Assembly: GCA_035578155.1 (NCBI GenBank)
Contig: JAPWDM010000005.1
Span: 48,750,954 to 48,814,953, forward strand
Origin: Brachynemurus nebulosus
Taxonomy: Eukaryota; Arthropoda; Insecta; Neuroptera; Myrmeleontidae
DNA length: 64,000 nucleotides
Direction of reading: 5' to 3'
Position 1 is the first letter of the stretch; every line of letters begins with the position of its first letter. The position numbers and the translations under genes are program-made. The notes beneath the pieces were generated by a model that searched no databases, was not told where the DNA came from, and saw nothing but the letters and a program-made list of their open reading frames with translations. Below, piece after piece: positions 38,101-46,037 of the stretch.

Positions 38101-39652
38101 AAATCGATTTTAAAAAAAATCGTCAAATGCATGTTTTTGACACGCACTAAGTAATGTCAGTGAAAGTGTTAATTTATGATTTTTTGTTAACTCTATAGTT
38201 GTTAACTCTACAGCCCTCTTGCGTTTATTCAATATGGATGTACAACTCAATAATTATTCAGTCACACAACGATATTAATATGTCATCTTCGATGACATAA
38301 AAATTAGCTACTAGCTCGTAATCACTTTTTATTTTCTGAGCATCTTTTGAGAGAAATTGCTCGCTTCATTTCATATTTTTTAAATGTAGAATTTTAACGG
38401 TAGAAATACCCCTTTCAATGTGATTAAAATTTTTGATAATCAATTGTTTGATTTATTTTATTAACTTTATGTATTCCATCCTTAAACACTATTTACATTC
38501 AGATCTACTCTATTGATCCTCAGTCTATCACATTTATTTTGTTCTTATTAATTTGTATCTGACATGACATGACATGAGGGACCTAATTACTTGTAGGTCA
38601 ATGTGCTGGATTACATCTTAAAATGCCTGGCTTGTTTTTTGCACAAAGGAACATATGTCTAAAATCACTTTTAAATATATAAACTAATTACACAAAGAAT
38701 ACTGTTTCAGGTATATCATTTAGAAGAGGGTAAAGATAAGAATCCACGATTTTTCGATGAAGATTTAGAGGAGCACCAACCATTTCCAACACTGGAACAT
38801 GTATTGGAGGTGCTGGATCCACATGTGGGCTTCAACATCGAAATCAAATGGACCATGCAGCTGAAGGATGGCTCGTTCGAGTTGAACAATCCAATCGATC
38901 TGAATTTGTATTTAGACAAAATATTGGATGTGGTGTTAAAACATGGCGGCGAACGGCGAATTATATTCTCAAGTTTCCATCCGGACATTTGTACGATGAT
39001 ACGCTTAAAACAGAACAAGTATCCGGTCATGTTTTTGACTCAGGGTCAAACATGTCGCTATCCGACGTACCATGATCCACGCTGTTTGACAATTGAATCG
39101 GCTGTGCAACACGCGGTCGCCATGGGCCTGTTGGGTGTTACTGTACATTCCGAGGATATACTTCGAGACGCGTCTCAGGTGAAACTGGCACTGGATGCTG
39201 GACTTGTGATATTCTGTTGGGGCACGGACAACAACGATCCGTCGACAATAAAACATTTAAAACAAATCGGACTGCACGGGGTGATATTCGATAAGATTGA
39301 CGAGTTTTCCGATAAAGAGGTGAAAGAGAGTATTTTCTTAGTGGAAGCACGAGAATCGCAAAAGAGACAATTTCTCGCTATTGCCGAACAAAATAGTAAC
39401 AACGCACCAACGACAATAGTGGTTAGTGAAACGGCAAATGCACCACAATCGCCACCAGTTGCCTACGTGGATATGGAAAATATGCGATTTAATTTGCCTG
39501 GTGCTTCTACGGCTACCTCATTGAGTTCATTGGGCAGCGATGGCTTCCACAATCGCCTCGAGCCCACTCTTGAACAGAAGCTGTGTAATGCTCATTTGGG
39601 CGATCAAACGAAAACCACGGTCGAGTGTCCAACTGAACCGCCATTAGCGTAA
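7238..39652 (+). CDS. GPCPD1: Glycerophosphocholine phosphodiesterase (GPCPD1 / GDE5 family), 3 coding exons
   Basis: The coding sequence joins 7238-8334, 8411-8636 and 38711-39652 (754 residues; stop TAA 39650-39652). Family knowledge: GPCPD1 hydrolyses glycerophosphocholine to choline and glycerol-3-phosphate in the cytosol. Seen here: a CBM20-like N-terminal domain (about residues 38-150, with GNCKALGNWN), a conserved linker region, then a GDPD TIM-barrel domain from about residue 350. Catalytic and metal-binding motifs are all present: AHRG (His354), ENT (372-374), EFD (Glu390, Asp392), YHD (His405) and NIEIK (483-487). All junctions keep frame (phases 2 and 0). The first exon frame is open back to the acceptor at 7208-7209, so a further upstream coding exon cannot be excluded; the ATG at 7238 is the first in the exon. 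There is no signal peptide, as expected for this family. Length is slightly above the vertebrate protein (about 670). The low-complexity tail after about residue 660 is not conserved. Confidence 0.93.
8411..8636 (+). CDS. GPCPD1: GPCPD1 exon: GDPD catalytic core (ENT, EFD, YHD motifs)
   Basis: Bounded by acceptor GACACAG (to 8410) and donor AAAG/GTGGGT (intron from 8637). The preceding intron is only 76 bp. It encodes residues 366-441, including ENTIAS, VEFDVQLSKD and IIYHD, the metal-binding core of glycerophosphodiester phosphodiesterases. It ends in phase 0. Reading on into the intron would add 11 codons before a stop. Confidence 0.93.
8964..9895. mobile_element. Non-autonomous hAT, 932 bp, nested in the Tigger-like element
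   Basis: It starts CAGTGTTGCCAG and ends CTGGCAACACTG. The exact 8-bp duplication GTAAAAAT flanks it (8956-8963 and 9896-9903). Subterminal AGCCCAAA-type repeats occur near both ends. CAGTGTTGCCA ends with 8-bp duplications are typical of hAT. No transposase was recognised. Confidence 0.88.
10084..10191 (-). pseudogene. C-terminal remnant of a Tigger/pogo-like transposase
   Basis: On the minus strand, reading down to the stop at 10084-10086, the frame gives FFQIFWTNANIGPIFCERK followed by an acidic tail ending MDSSDSD. A short serine/aspartate-rich C-terminus fits Tigger/Jerky-type DDE transposases and the position just inside a Tigger-like inverted end fits too. Only about 36 codons are recognisable; the rest was lost by internal deletion. 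The assignment is inference from position and composition. Confidence 0.4.
10617..11105. mobile_element. hAT-like inverted-repeat element, 489 bp
   Basis: The ends are TAGGGTTTCCGATC and AATCGGAAACCCTA, with many internal GATCGAT-like motifs. The flanks are ATTACCTAG on the left and ATTACTAG on the right, i.e. an 8-bp duplication with one extra base on one side. No coding sequence seen. Confidence 0.65.
11745..11885. mobile_element. Partial copy of the TTAA-flanked element family
   Basis: Contains the family phrases CACGTCATAAGACGTCAACA, TTCCATATAAAGTGTATTAG and GTTATGACCGTCATAAGTG, in the reverse orientation to the copy at 17665-17816. The terminal TTAA ends are not preserved. Confidence 0.5.
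12475..12660. mobile_element. Fused partial copies of two MITE families
   Basis: 12475-12548 is a partial copy of the TTAA family (TGACAAAATGCCCAAATAG). From about 12548 it changes to the family seen complete at 19543-20298 (GTGTTCCGAAATATAATCC, GTGAATGACGTCATAAATC). This repeats the junction seen at 19.5 kb, where the second family is inserted in the first. Confidence 0.5.
12676..12890. mobile_element. Harbinger-like MITE with internal long hairpin
   Basis: It begins GGCTGGTCGTCCATTGGATG, the same end as the element at 49385-50525. Inside, about 12720-12864 folds on itself: GACGAATACGCATGAAAC and TGTGAAGCAATACATCCTCG both recur in reverse complement after an 11-base loop. The matching right end is decayed, and another repeat starts at about 12890. 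Confidence 0.6.
12890..13676. repeat. Dispersed repeat, related to copies at 43083 and 43564
   Basis: The left phrase (AGGGCTCTGATTTAAA, then GTGCGTTAAATATTTTTTCAT) and the right phrase (CCCTCTGGTTTCTATCGG, then GCAAGTTCCGTTACGAA) are shared with 43083-43370 and 43564-43882. This copy is about 500 bp longer in the middle, and carries a poly-A tract near 13372-13396, so it probably contains an insertion. Confidence 0.55.
13756..14300. mobile_element. Long-inverted-repeat MITE (Tourist-like), with another element nested at its centre
   Basis: The left arm from TGGCTTTCACACAATGAATG matches in reverse complement the right arm ending CATTTATTGTGTGAAAGCCA. Arms of about 160 bp surround the element at 13919-14154. 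TAA lies outside each end (13753-13755, 14301-14303), a Tourist/PIF-Harbinger style 3-bp duplication. No coding sequence. Confidence 0.65.
13919..14154. mobile_element. Short inverted-repeat element, copy 1 (copy 2 at 51484)
   Basis: The ends are TTAGGGTAAAAGCCCCC and GGGGGCTTTTACCCTAA. The inside carries GTTCCAGTATTAGATACCG and a stretch shared, in reverse orientation, with the copy at 51484-51733. The other copy has clean TTAA at both ends, suggesting a TTAA-targeting family. Confidence 0.7.
15175..15787. mobile_element. Multi-level foldback element, about 610 bp
   Basis: The outer arms are CAGATATGTCATTCTGGTCG at 15177 and its near reverse complement ending ATGACATATCT near 15786. Inside, 15193-15319 is a long hairpin: CTAGAATTATGAAATTTTAT and GGACTTCGAA recur inverted around a loop of about 15 bases. 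A third inverted pair (CACAGACCAGTGAAC, GTTCATTGGTCTGTG) spans 15320-15760. Confidence 0.6.
16613..17291. mobile_element. Non-autonomous hAT, 679 bp
   Basis: It starts CAGCGCTTCCCAAAC and ends CTTTGGGAACTGCTG; the flanking duplication is TTGTAAAT / TTGTAAAC (16605-16612, 17292-17299; 7 of 8 bases). Subterminal GAGTCGCGA and TCACGACCC are typical of this group. The minus-strand open frame inside (16796-16984) shows no recognisable transposase. Confidence 0.8.
17665..17816. mobile_element. Partial copy of the TTAA-flanked element family
   Basis: Contains AATGACAAAACGCCCAAC, TATATGGAATTGTTGACGTC and ends GTGACGTTAAGGTGTTAA, whose terminal TTAA matches the family. The left end is degenerate. Confidence 0.6.
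18483..18600. repeat. 118-bp hairpin
   Basis: TGAAGAGTATAGGCGAAAAA at the left is matched by TTTTTTCGTCTATACTCTTCA-type sequence at the right end, and GGTCCAC by GTGGACC, giving arms of about 35 bases around a loop of about 45. Confidence 0.7.
19444..20374. mobile_element. TTAA-flanked element interrupted by a Harbinger-like MITE
   Basis: The left half (19444-19542) and right half (20299-20374) together give the family phrase CCATATAAAGTGTATTAG. TTAA stands at 19444-19447 and 20371-20374. The interruption is the element at 19543-20298. Confidence 0.65.
19543..20298. mobile_element. Harbinger-like MITE with GGG..CCC ends and 3-bp duplication
   Basis: The left end GGGTGTGTTCCGAAATAT and right end ATATTTCGGAACAAGCCC are inverted repeats. 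They extend about 60 bp inward and include GTGTTAATGACGTCATGA on both sides. AAA flanks both ends (19540-19542, 20299-20301). An internal hairpin lies at about 19782-19855, with the arm AACTAACCTTTTAATTGC. Confidence 0.7.
21175..21600. repeat. Dispersed repeat containing an AATTTCGTCATGTC-like motif
   Basis: The phrase CTTTATAACTTCGTCATGTTCGTCTGT resembles TTTACAATTTCGTCATGTCCC near 11580, in the same orientation, and a shorter match near 19265. It is probably an old repeat fragment; the class is unknown. Confidence 0.35.
22987..23455 (-). mobile_element. Dispersed repeat lacking the tandem array (copy B)
   Basis: In reverse complement its two ends match those of copy A at 3321-6186: CCTGTCGCAGCAT on one side and CTGCCATAGTCCCGG on the other. 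The shared internal phrases are GACGTGTCTGG, CGAGAGTTATCG and a TA/GT microsatellite at 23071-23108. The 120-bp tandem array is absent, so the element here is about 470 bp against 2.9 kb. Confidence 0.65.
24323..24543. mobile_element. TTAA-family element carrying a TC microsatellite
   Basis: The left end is TTAACGCGTTAACGGCTATG and the right end ATGACCGTCAACGAGTTAG. Family phrases (AACGAAACGCCCAAC, GAATTGTTGACATGG) are present. A TC dinucleotide tract sits at 24418-24441. The right terminal site has mutated from TTAA to TTAG. Confidence 0.6.
24707..25035. mobile_element. TTAA-flanked piggyBac-like MITE, second type
   Basis: TTAA at 24707-24710 and 25032-25035 bounds the inverted ends CCCTTTCCTGCC and GGCAGGAAAGGG. 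Next to them inside lie matching GGTACTTACTAGTACC-like and GGTACTCAAAAGTACC motifs. The short open frame at 24757-24951 is not a recognisable protein. Confidence 0.8.
26748..27684. mobile_element. piggyBac-like element, 929 bp between TTAA sites
   Basis: TTAA at 26748-26751 and 27681-27684 encloses the ends TCCTAGAATCATACG and (reverse-complemented) CCCTAAAATCATACG, close to the classical CCCTAGAA start of piggyBac. Subterminal copies of CATACATCG..GTC..TTTTGACG occur at about 26791, 27477 and, in part, 27648. No transposase is recognisable. Confidence 0.75.
28140..28626. mobile_element. Foldback element, about 490 bp
   Basis: The arms contain GTTGTGATAGCACGTAAGTG at 28335 and its reverse complement at 28548. 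Outer arms pair ATGACGTCACAATTT (28140) with AAATTGTGACATCAT (28607). A minus-strand open frame at 28219-28458 crosses one arm and is not a known protein. Confidence 0.65.
29252..30990. mobile_element. Giant foldback element with arms of about 830 bp
   Basis: Starts TATACTACTCCAAACAATTA and ends TAATTGTTTGGAGTAGTATA. Almost everything from each end to a poly-A/T-rich centre near 30100 is mirrored, for example CTCCAAGATTCTAG with CTAGAATCTTGGAG and AATCGACAGATCGATC with GATCGATCTGCCGATT. The arms differ by scattered substitutions and small gaps, so this is an old genomic structure rather than a recent assembly duplication. The open frames at 29303-29533 (+) and 30205-30414 (-) show no known domain. 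Confidence 0.85.
31789..32903. mobile_element. Foldback element, 1.1 kb
   Basis: The ends CTAACAAGG and CCTTGTTAG are mirrored. Matching inner segments include CTCTCCGATTT with AAATCGGAGAGG, and GCTCTTTTTTAAAGAGCTATC with GATAGCTCTTTAAAAAAGAG. The arms are roughly 300 bp and more diverged than those of the 29-kb foldback. Confidence 0.65.
34065..35418. mobile_element. Inverted-repeat element, about 1.35 kb
   Basis: ACAATAGGCTATTTGAC near the left end is exactly reversed as GTCAAATAGCCTATTGT near 35402. Internal AATGACGTCATTGTAC (34250) and AATGACGTCACACG (35211) may be part of inner arms. A target duplication was not found. Confidence 0.5.
36150..36200. repeat. Short GC-rich hairpin
   Basis: TTGCCAGAGGGCCTG pairs with its near reverse complement AGGCCCGAGGGCAA across a few bases (about 36158-36190). 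It stands out in an otherwise AT-rich intron. The short open frame around it (36057-36275) is not a recognised protein. Confidence 0.45.
36503..36552. repeat. Two adjacent 22-bp palindromes
   Basis: TTTTAGTCCCTTGGGACTAAAA at 36503-36524 (one central mismatch) and a perfect 22-bp palindrome at 36531-36552 built on AGTCCCTAGGGACT. They start 28 bp apart, and a half-copy (GAGGGACTAAA) follows at 36576. Confidence 0.85.
38711..39652 (+). CDS. GPCPD1: GPCPD1 last coding exon: C-terminal half of GDPD domain and tail
   Basis: The acceptor is CTGTTTCAG (to 38710) and phase is 0. It encodes residues 442-754. Conserved motifs in order: HQPFPTLEHVL, VGFNIEIKW (metal-site Glu485), RRIIFSSFHPDICTM, LFLTQG-like FLTQGQT, and LVIFCWGTDNNDP followed by a GVIFDKIDEF segment that closes the barrel. 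The remaining 100 or so residues are polar and not conserved. The stop is TAA. Confidence 0.93.
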   Translation, partial: VYHLEEGKDKNPRFFDEDLEEHQPFPTLEHVLEVLDPHVGFNIEIKWTMQLKDGSFELNNPIDLNLYLDKILDVVLKHGGERRIIFSSFHPDICTMIRLKQNKYPVMFLTQGQTCRYPTYHDPRCLTIESAVQHAVAMGLLGVTVHSEDILRDASQVKLALDAGLVIFCWGTDNNDPSTIKHLKQIGLHGVIFDKIDEFSDKEVKESIFLVEARESQKRQFLAIAEQNSNNAPTTIVVSETANAPQSPPVAYVDMENMRFNLPGASTATSLSSLGSDGFHNRLEPTLEQKLCNAHLGDQTKTTVECPTEPPLA

Positions 39653-39661
39653 TTTGCCAGT

Positions 39662-39667
39662 AATAAA
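39662..39667 (+). terminator. Possible poly(A) signal of GPCPD1
   Basis: AATAAA lies only 10 bases after the stop, repeated immediately as AATAAATAAATAATG. Another AATAAA stands at 39964-39969 in a T-rich context and is an alternative. In such AT-rich DNA the hexamer alone is weak evidence. Confidence 0.3.
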
Positions 39668-41450
39668 TAAATAATGTTATTTATTACCGTATTTTTGGTA
39701 TTATTTAATTCAAAATATTTATTACATATTAAATAAATAATTCAGTATTTAAATCTAGGAAAAATTCAAATGTGTTAATAACATTTATCATGTAATTATA
39801 TTCTTAATATTGATTATCCATAATGGGTAACGGGCTTATTTATTATTAAATAACTTAAATTTTGACAAATCAATTTTCATTTATCTATTTTTATTTTAAA
39901 ATTTTTATAAAATTTTAAAAAATCCCTTTGTTTTTTTAATTTTACATATTTATTTTTTTTTCCAATAAAGAATAACTCCTACTCCACAATATACAACTTC
40001 CTAAATAACAAATAAATTCAAATTTCATGTAATTTTAACGTAATTAAATATTTCTCTACATATTTTTGTATACTACAAAAAAATCAAATCAAGAGCTTTC
40101 TGACGCAACCTCATAAGTGACTCTATTGATTTTCCGTTTATTTTGATACCTACAAAATCAAGTTAGAAAACGAACAACTTTTAAAAAAAGAAAAAAAAGA
40201 TGGCGAGACTTGTCACTTTTTAAATATTTTATTTTTAGTTGTATTTCTGAGATACGAGGTTGCATGAGAAAGCTGTCGATTTCTGAAATATCTACAAACG
40301 GAAATAACTGTTTTCATAAATTTAAGTTATTGAAAATAAAAAAACAAAATAAAAAAAAAAAACTAGATAGTCTATATTTGGCTAGTATTTTTGAAAGCGC
40401 TTTAATGCCTCTAAAGCGTTTTACTTATTCAAAATGAATATATAAATTAGTACTGCATTGCATAATGATACAAAAATCATTTTGTTGCAAGTAACTTTAA
40501 TATAACCTAATTGAAATAATAATTATTTTTAATTGGTCATTTAAATATATATTTTTATATAGAATATACCTTTTGTGTTTGCACATTAAATTTCTTCAAA
40601 TCAATAAAAATCAAAATCAAAACTTAATTTTTGTGTTTTTGTAGTAGTTTATCTACATTAATATTAATTTTATTTATTTTTTGTGATTACATAATGCTAA
40701 GGAACATATCTATCAGGTGAATTAGCATAAGTCACTTTGCTAAATGCAAATTTGAATGGAGTGTCATAAAGTGTCTTATGTTTGTTGAACCTATGTGATA
40801 TTGTTTTTGAATTTATTTTTTTAAATTACAGAAAAGAATCAATGTATTTATTTATTTTTTCTTAAGTATATTTTTAACACTTTGAATAATTCAAATAAAT
40901 ATTTTCCGAAAAAAAAGTATAATAATAATATTGTTCTAAAAACCCAAAAAAAGTTAAATGTTTTAAAAATAATCCACTTAAAATAATTCAGTGTGTTAAA
41001 AATTTTTTGAATCAGTTCCATCGTTTAAAAGTTCGTACAAATTTCCGAAACTTAAACAGTTATTCTAGTCTATAATTTTCATATTTTTTTCAGTGTAACT
41101 TAATTTCTTGACGTGAAATTTATACAGGGTAAAAAAAAAATGATTGCTCAGTTTTACATAAAATACTGATAAAGTTACCAAAATTTGTTTTTATTCAGTA
41201 TTTTCTATTTTTTTTTTTTTTTAGTTAATTGATTAAGGTTGACCTTAACATAAAGTTAAATATGAATTTTTTTAAAATTTTTTTGGAATGTACTGTGTTT
41301 AATTAATATTGATATATTTAATTTAATTTATTTAAATGTAACTGAAATTATTTTCAGTTTATGTAATAATATAAATTGTAAAATTTATATATTTAAAATT
41401 AATAATAAATAATAATAAATATTTGTTCTGTTTTTAACCCTCTATCATTT

Positions 41451-41546
41451 TTAACACGTTCACTGCCACTACGACGGCTACCATACACGAATCCGTCGTA
41501 TATATTGTTGCATCGATGTAGAAGCAAGTGACAATGAACATGTTAA
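41451..41546. mobile_element. Very short TTAA-flanked MITE (96 bp)
   Basis: Left TTAACACGTTCACTGCC and right GACAATGAACATGTTAA form inverted ends with TTAA at both sides. It includes ACGACGG..CCGTCGT as an inner inverted pair. Confidence 0.65.
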
Positions 41547-43082
41547 TAAATTATTTGGAAAATTTTTAAACGATGGTTAGAAAATATTAATGTTTTTTGT
41601 AGACTTTGTGCTCACAATACAATAAATTTTGTTGATATACAGTCAAACTTCGCTACACCAACATCACATTAAGATGCCGAATTGAATCGATTCGAAAAAT
41701 TCATGTTTCAAAAACACTTGTCAATTTGTGCTATATTCTTCCTCTTATAAATATATTTTAGCTGCACGCTGTACTTCACGAACTGATAAATCGGTGTCTT
41801 AATATGTGCTGTTCAAATTGAATAACATAGATTTTTCGATAAAGTGCACTTAAATTAGCATTAATATTTTTGAGTGTGTGGCAGTTATATGTTGATTGTA
41901 CATTATCAAAAAATAAGCTAAATTATACTACACTTTTTGAGAAAGAATGAGAATATTGAGTTGAATAATTGACAATAAAAAAAATTATGTACATCCTGAT
42001 ATCGACTGATTGGTTATGAAGAATGCTGGACATCTTTAGCCAATTTAATTATGTTCATTTTCAAAATAGGATGTCTTAAAAAGAGCTGTGTTCTGAGTGG
42101 TCCACCCATTACTCTTATAATATCTAAATTAAAAATTAATATCAGTATTCTCATTTTTTTTTCTATATTATTAAAATATATGTACTTGATTAAAAACTGT
42201 AGAATATAAATGAAATACTATAAAAACATTTATTAACAGAAAAGTAAATCGGTCTAACTGCAGTTTTTCTGTAGACACTGATCTGTTGGTAAGTAACTGA
42301 ACTAAAAGTATACTTAACGTGATACAGAAAGATAATTTTTGTAATTTTTCTATGCGGTTTTTTATATAGGTATATATAATTAAAGTTATTACTATGATTG
42401 TGATGAATATTAATGGGTTAAACTAGGGTAAAAATAATTACTTAAATAGATCACTTGACATTTTATAAAACTATAAAGTAACGTTTGGTGTCTATAGAAA
42501 AATAATTTTTAAATGAATAAAAAAAAAAATGTTTTAATATAAAATATTATTTGTAATACTACGTTTGCTAAATGAGAATCTTCCAAATGTTTAATCAATT
42601 TCCTAGTTAATAGAAAACGCTAGAATGGCTTACTTAACGTCAATATTCTAGTGAGCACAAGAATGTAATTTAAAAAATAAAAAATACTTCTGATAAACTT
42701 GAATAAAAATAAGCTAGAGTAAATATGTGTTTTTTATTTCACGTATAAAACCTTAAAAACCGGCGAATAAGTTTAGAGATTCGATAAATAAATGATTTTA
42801 GTTTGTTTAGCTCAAAATCATTTTTCGTAGATACCGTAAACGGAGTGAATAGCAATAAACCAATAATTTCTTGTGGTTACTGTAGTTGATAATTTATAGT
42901 TTAAAGACGGTGACATTTGAATTTGTCGCAAAAAAATTAAGTATGAAAAATTAATAATAAAATAGAGCAAGAATTAGGCTATAAAAAGTTTTTTCATAAT
43001 TTATTTAAATTGTGTTTGTTGTTCAAAAGCTAGGGTTAATTCCATAATATGTTACTTTATCAACTGAACCTACAATTTTACA

Positions 43083-43370
43083 GGCCAGAGGACTCTGATT
43101 CAAACAAATTAACGTGCGTTAAATGTTTATTCATGGTTTTTCTCTAGTTTTTCACGATATAATAAATTATTATCTTTTGAAGTACACCCACATTTAAAAA
43201 TTATGGAATAAAAAAAGTCACTAATTGTAAGTTATAAACCGTAGTTTTAATATTTAATACGTGTTAATTTTTTTTGAATCAGCACCTTCTGGTTTATAAC
43301 GGTGCAAGCTCCGTTACGAAACCTTTTGTAACAAAGCTTTCTGGCAAACATACTGGTTGGTGGTAGAATG
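43083..43370. repeat. Dispersed repeat copy (same family as 12890 and 43564)
   Basis: Starts near GCCAGAGGACTCTGATTC and ends near CGGTGCAAGCTCCGTTACGA. The internal phrase CATTTAAAAATTATGGAATAAAA is shared with 43564-43882. Confidence 0.65.
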
Positions 43371-43563
43371 TTGCTAGGTTTTGGGGTTGGGATCATGTTG
43401 GAATAAAGTCCTTAACCCTATACTAAGTAGAGTATCTTAGAGACAACGCGTCTTAATAGCTGATTGGTTCTGTCTTTTTCAATCAAAAGTGTGCGTACAG
43501 TAAATTAAAAAAGATTATTAATAATTTCATACCCAAACTGCATTCTCTCCCAAGTTTGACTAT

Positions 43564-43882
43564 GCTGGCGTTCCGGACGAAAATTTTGTTAGCATAACGT
43601 CAGCTAACGGAGTTTTCACCGTTACAAACCAGAGGGCTCTGTTTCAAAAAATTAATGCACGTTAAATATTTTTTCATGGTTTTTCACGGTATAAATACTT
43701 AATTTCTAAAGTACAGCCACATTTAAAAATTATGGAATAAAAATAATCAGTGACCATGTTAAAAATTGTTGTTTTAATATATAATGTATGTTAATTTTTT
43801 GAATGCGTGCCTTCTGGTTTGTAACGGTGAAAGCTCCGTTAGCTGACGTTAGGCTAACAAAATTTTCGTCCGCAACGCCAGC
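43564..43882. mobile_element. Complete inverted-repeat element, 319 bp
   Basis: The left arm (GCTGGCGTTCCGGACGAAAA, then TTTGTTAGC..ACGTCAGCTAACGGAG) is mirrored by the right arm (CTCCGTTAGCTGACGT..GCTAACAAAATTTTCGTCCG, then AACGCCAGC). Arms are about 75 bp. TAT lies outside both ends. It is the most complete of three copies in this window. Confidence 0.75.
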
Positions 43883-43932
43883 TATAAATGCGTAAAAGTG
43901 CATAACCAGGTAAATTTTTTTTTTGTTTAATC

Positions 43933-44107
43933 CAGGGCTTCTTAAACGATGAGTCGCGACCCCATTTGGGGTCGCTTAGCGAAATCTTGGGGTCATAGCG
44001 AAAAATTGTTTATATGTATAACTATATATTGTTATCTAATCAATAAATCCTTACAAAATACATATCTCTATTCGGGGACGCGAATGAAAAAAGTTTAAGA
44101 AGCCCTG
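43933..44107. mobile_element. hAT MITE, 175 bp, with exact 8-bp duplication
   Basis: It starts CAGGGCTTCTTAAAC and ends GTTTAAGAAGCCCTG (perfect 15-bp inverted ends), flanked by GTTTAATC at 43925-43932 and 44108-44115. Inside, GAGTCGCGACCCCATTTGGG is typical of this hAT group. Confidence 0.9.
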
Positions 44108-44771
44108 GTTTAATCAAAAGATGACAGGTTGTTGGGCACCTAAATGTAAAAAATAATTCTGGTTACGATGTATAATAAAAAATTAGTATAATTTTCCACT
44201 AATCCTAAAAAACGAAAATGTTAGATTGAAAAACTTGGATAATTTGATGTACTACCGACAATAATTTCATGTTTATGATGATTAGTTTGCTAATGGAAAA
44301 AAAATTTATTTTGAAAAATTATCTTTCCTACAAGAATATTATTTTTTTCGTTAATTACGGTATGATTTTATAGGAGATATGTAAAAGAAGCCTCGTGTTG
44401 ATGGAAAAAAAATTAAAAACAATGTCATTTCCATTACCATTCAAATCTGTTCACTTCAGTTTCATTGTTTTGATATTTTATTTCACCTAAAAAAAATAAT
44501 TAAATTAAAACTTTTTAACTGTTCATTAACTCTTATCGAGAATAATTATTAATTATGGGTTACCTATTTACTAAAATGTGTTTTTAAATTTCCCACTCTT
44601 ATTTTGACTGAAAATGGCTGCGTTGTCTCGACGTCTCGACACTGGTTTGGATGGGATTATGGAGTGTAGAATATAAGGAGGACTATCTTGTACGGAAAAC
44701 AATAGAAAAATAGTTCAAAAAGTGTCCCGTTTTAAGTACTAAGTAACAATTCAAAAACTCGCCAGAATAGC

Positions 44772-45222
44772 GCTAGAGTCATATATGTAGTATACATATA
44801 TTGCTAGCAACGTATCTAGCCTATGAGAGGAATTGGTCGCCAACAAAGAGAGACAGACAATACAAAAATAGTGTACCATTTTTGTTCTGCGCATGTCTAG
44901 CGGTTCACATGAAAAATAATAAATAAACTCATTTATATTTTTAATATTTTATTGTTTGAATTTTTAACTCACGAATGACAATTTTATTTACTTAAATAAT
45001 AAATTTATCGCTTATTAAAATTTATTTTGTAATTTATACTCGTACTTGATAATGAAAACCTAAGTGGCTAAAATGGAGGCATTTTTGAAATTGCCAGCGC
45101 ATGCGGACAATGAAAATAGGTACACTAAATTGAAAGAGAGAGTGATATCGTCTGCACCCTAATGTTTGCGACTAAAAATGCAAATTGCTAGCAATATAGG
45201 TATACTACATATATGGCTAGAG
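44772..45222. mobile_element. Inverted-repeat element, about 450 bp
   Basis: Left CTAGAGTCATATATGTAGTA followed by ATTGCTAGCAA is mirrored on the right by TTGCTAGCAAT..TACTACATATATGGCTAGAG. The inner parts (GCGCATG, AGAGAGA, GGTACACT) are partly mirrored too. The target duplication is not clear. Confidence 0.65.
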
Positions 45223-46037
45223 TAGAAAAAGAGTATAGTGATTTTTTTGTTTTATAAAAATTTTTAAAATAATAAAACTATTAGGTATATGTAACAATTA
45301 TAATAAAAAAACAATAATTACATAACAACGCAGATATACCTCTTTTCAGATAAAATTGATCATGAGTTTTCGTTAAAAAATTAAAAAATTCTTATATTCG
45401 AAACAAATCGATCTTCTATTCTTTTCTAAAAATAAACTGCAAATTTAAAATTTACATAAATGCAATAATAAAAGAGATAAAGCCAAGAAAACGAAAATTA
45501 TTTAAATTCAAAGTTACGAAGCATGGTTAAATTTAACTGAAATAGACCATATCTTTCTTTCCTTGTTTACTTCTCTAAATTTACCCTTTTGCTACAGTAG
45601 CGCCGCCACTATTTACGCCTTTCTATGAACACTTTTTGATACAGAGATGGTGCTCCTGATATCTACCCTCCATAGATGGGATATTGGGATTGTTAGTGCG
45701 GTTAGTGCTAACATCTGTTGTCTTCAACAATGAATGAATCGAAACTTTTTTTTTTATCCGAAAAACATGTCAAACGCTAACGATAATAATGTTAAGTGTC
45801 AAAAAATGGTATTTGTAAACAAATAAGTGCAATGATTGTAATGATTGAATATGTTCAGTAAAATTAAACAAATGTTTTTAATTTCTTTGTATTTTTATTG
45901 TATATTTTAATTAAGATAATTTTTTATTTTCACGACCTTGATAATATATTCATTCAATTATGTTTTCATTCTATTTTATAACTACAATCTGTTAGAAAGA
46001 AAACGATTTTAACAAACTTTTTCCTGTAAATATTATA

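Larger units (their letters stand above)
8637..38710 (+). other. GPCPD1 intron of about 30 kb filled with repeats
   Basis: Begins GTGGGT after exon 8411-8636 and ends TGTTTCAG before 38711. The protein reads straight across it (HMLK then VYHLEEG), with no domain segment missing compared with the family, so no exon appears to be hidden inside. The open frames within it are short and match no family I know. Many named repeats are listed separately. Parts not listed, notably 20.4-22.9 kb, 25.1-26.7 kb, 32.9-34.0 kb and 36.6-38.7 kb, are AT-rich with no feature I can support. Confidence 0.9.
39653..46037. other. Intergenic spacer between GPCPD1 and MEGF8
   Basis: About 6.4 kb containing the end of the GPCPD1 transcript, several MITEs (listed separately) and the MEGF8 promoter and 5' untranslated region. 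The stretch 45580-45730 is less AT-rich (for example AGTAGCGCCGCCACTATT) and could include the MEGF8 start region, but I cannot define a promoter. No extra gene was recognised. Confidence 0.6.
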
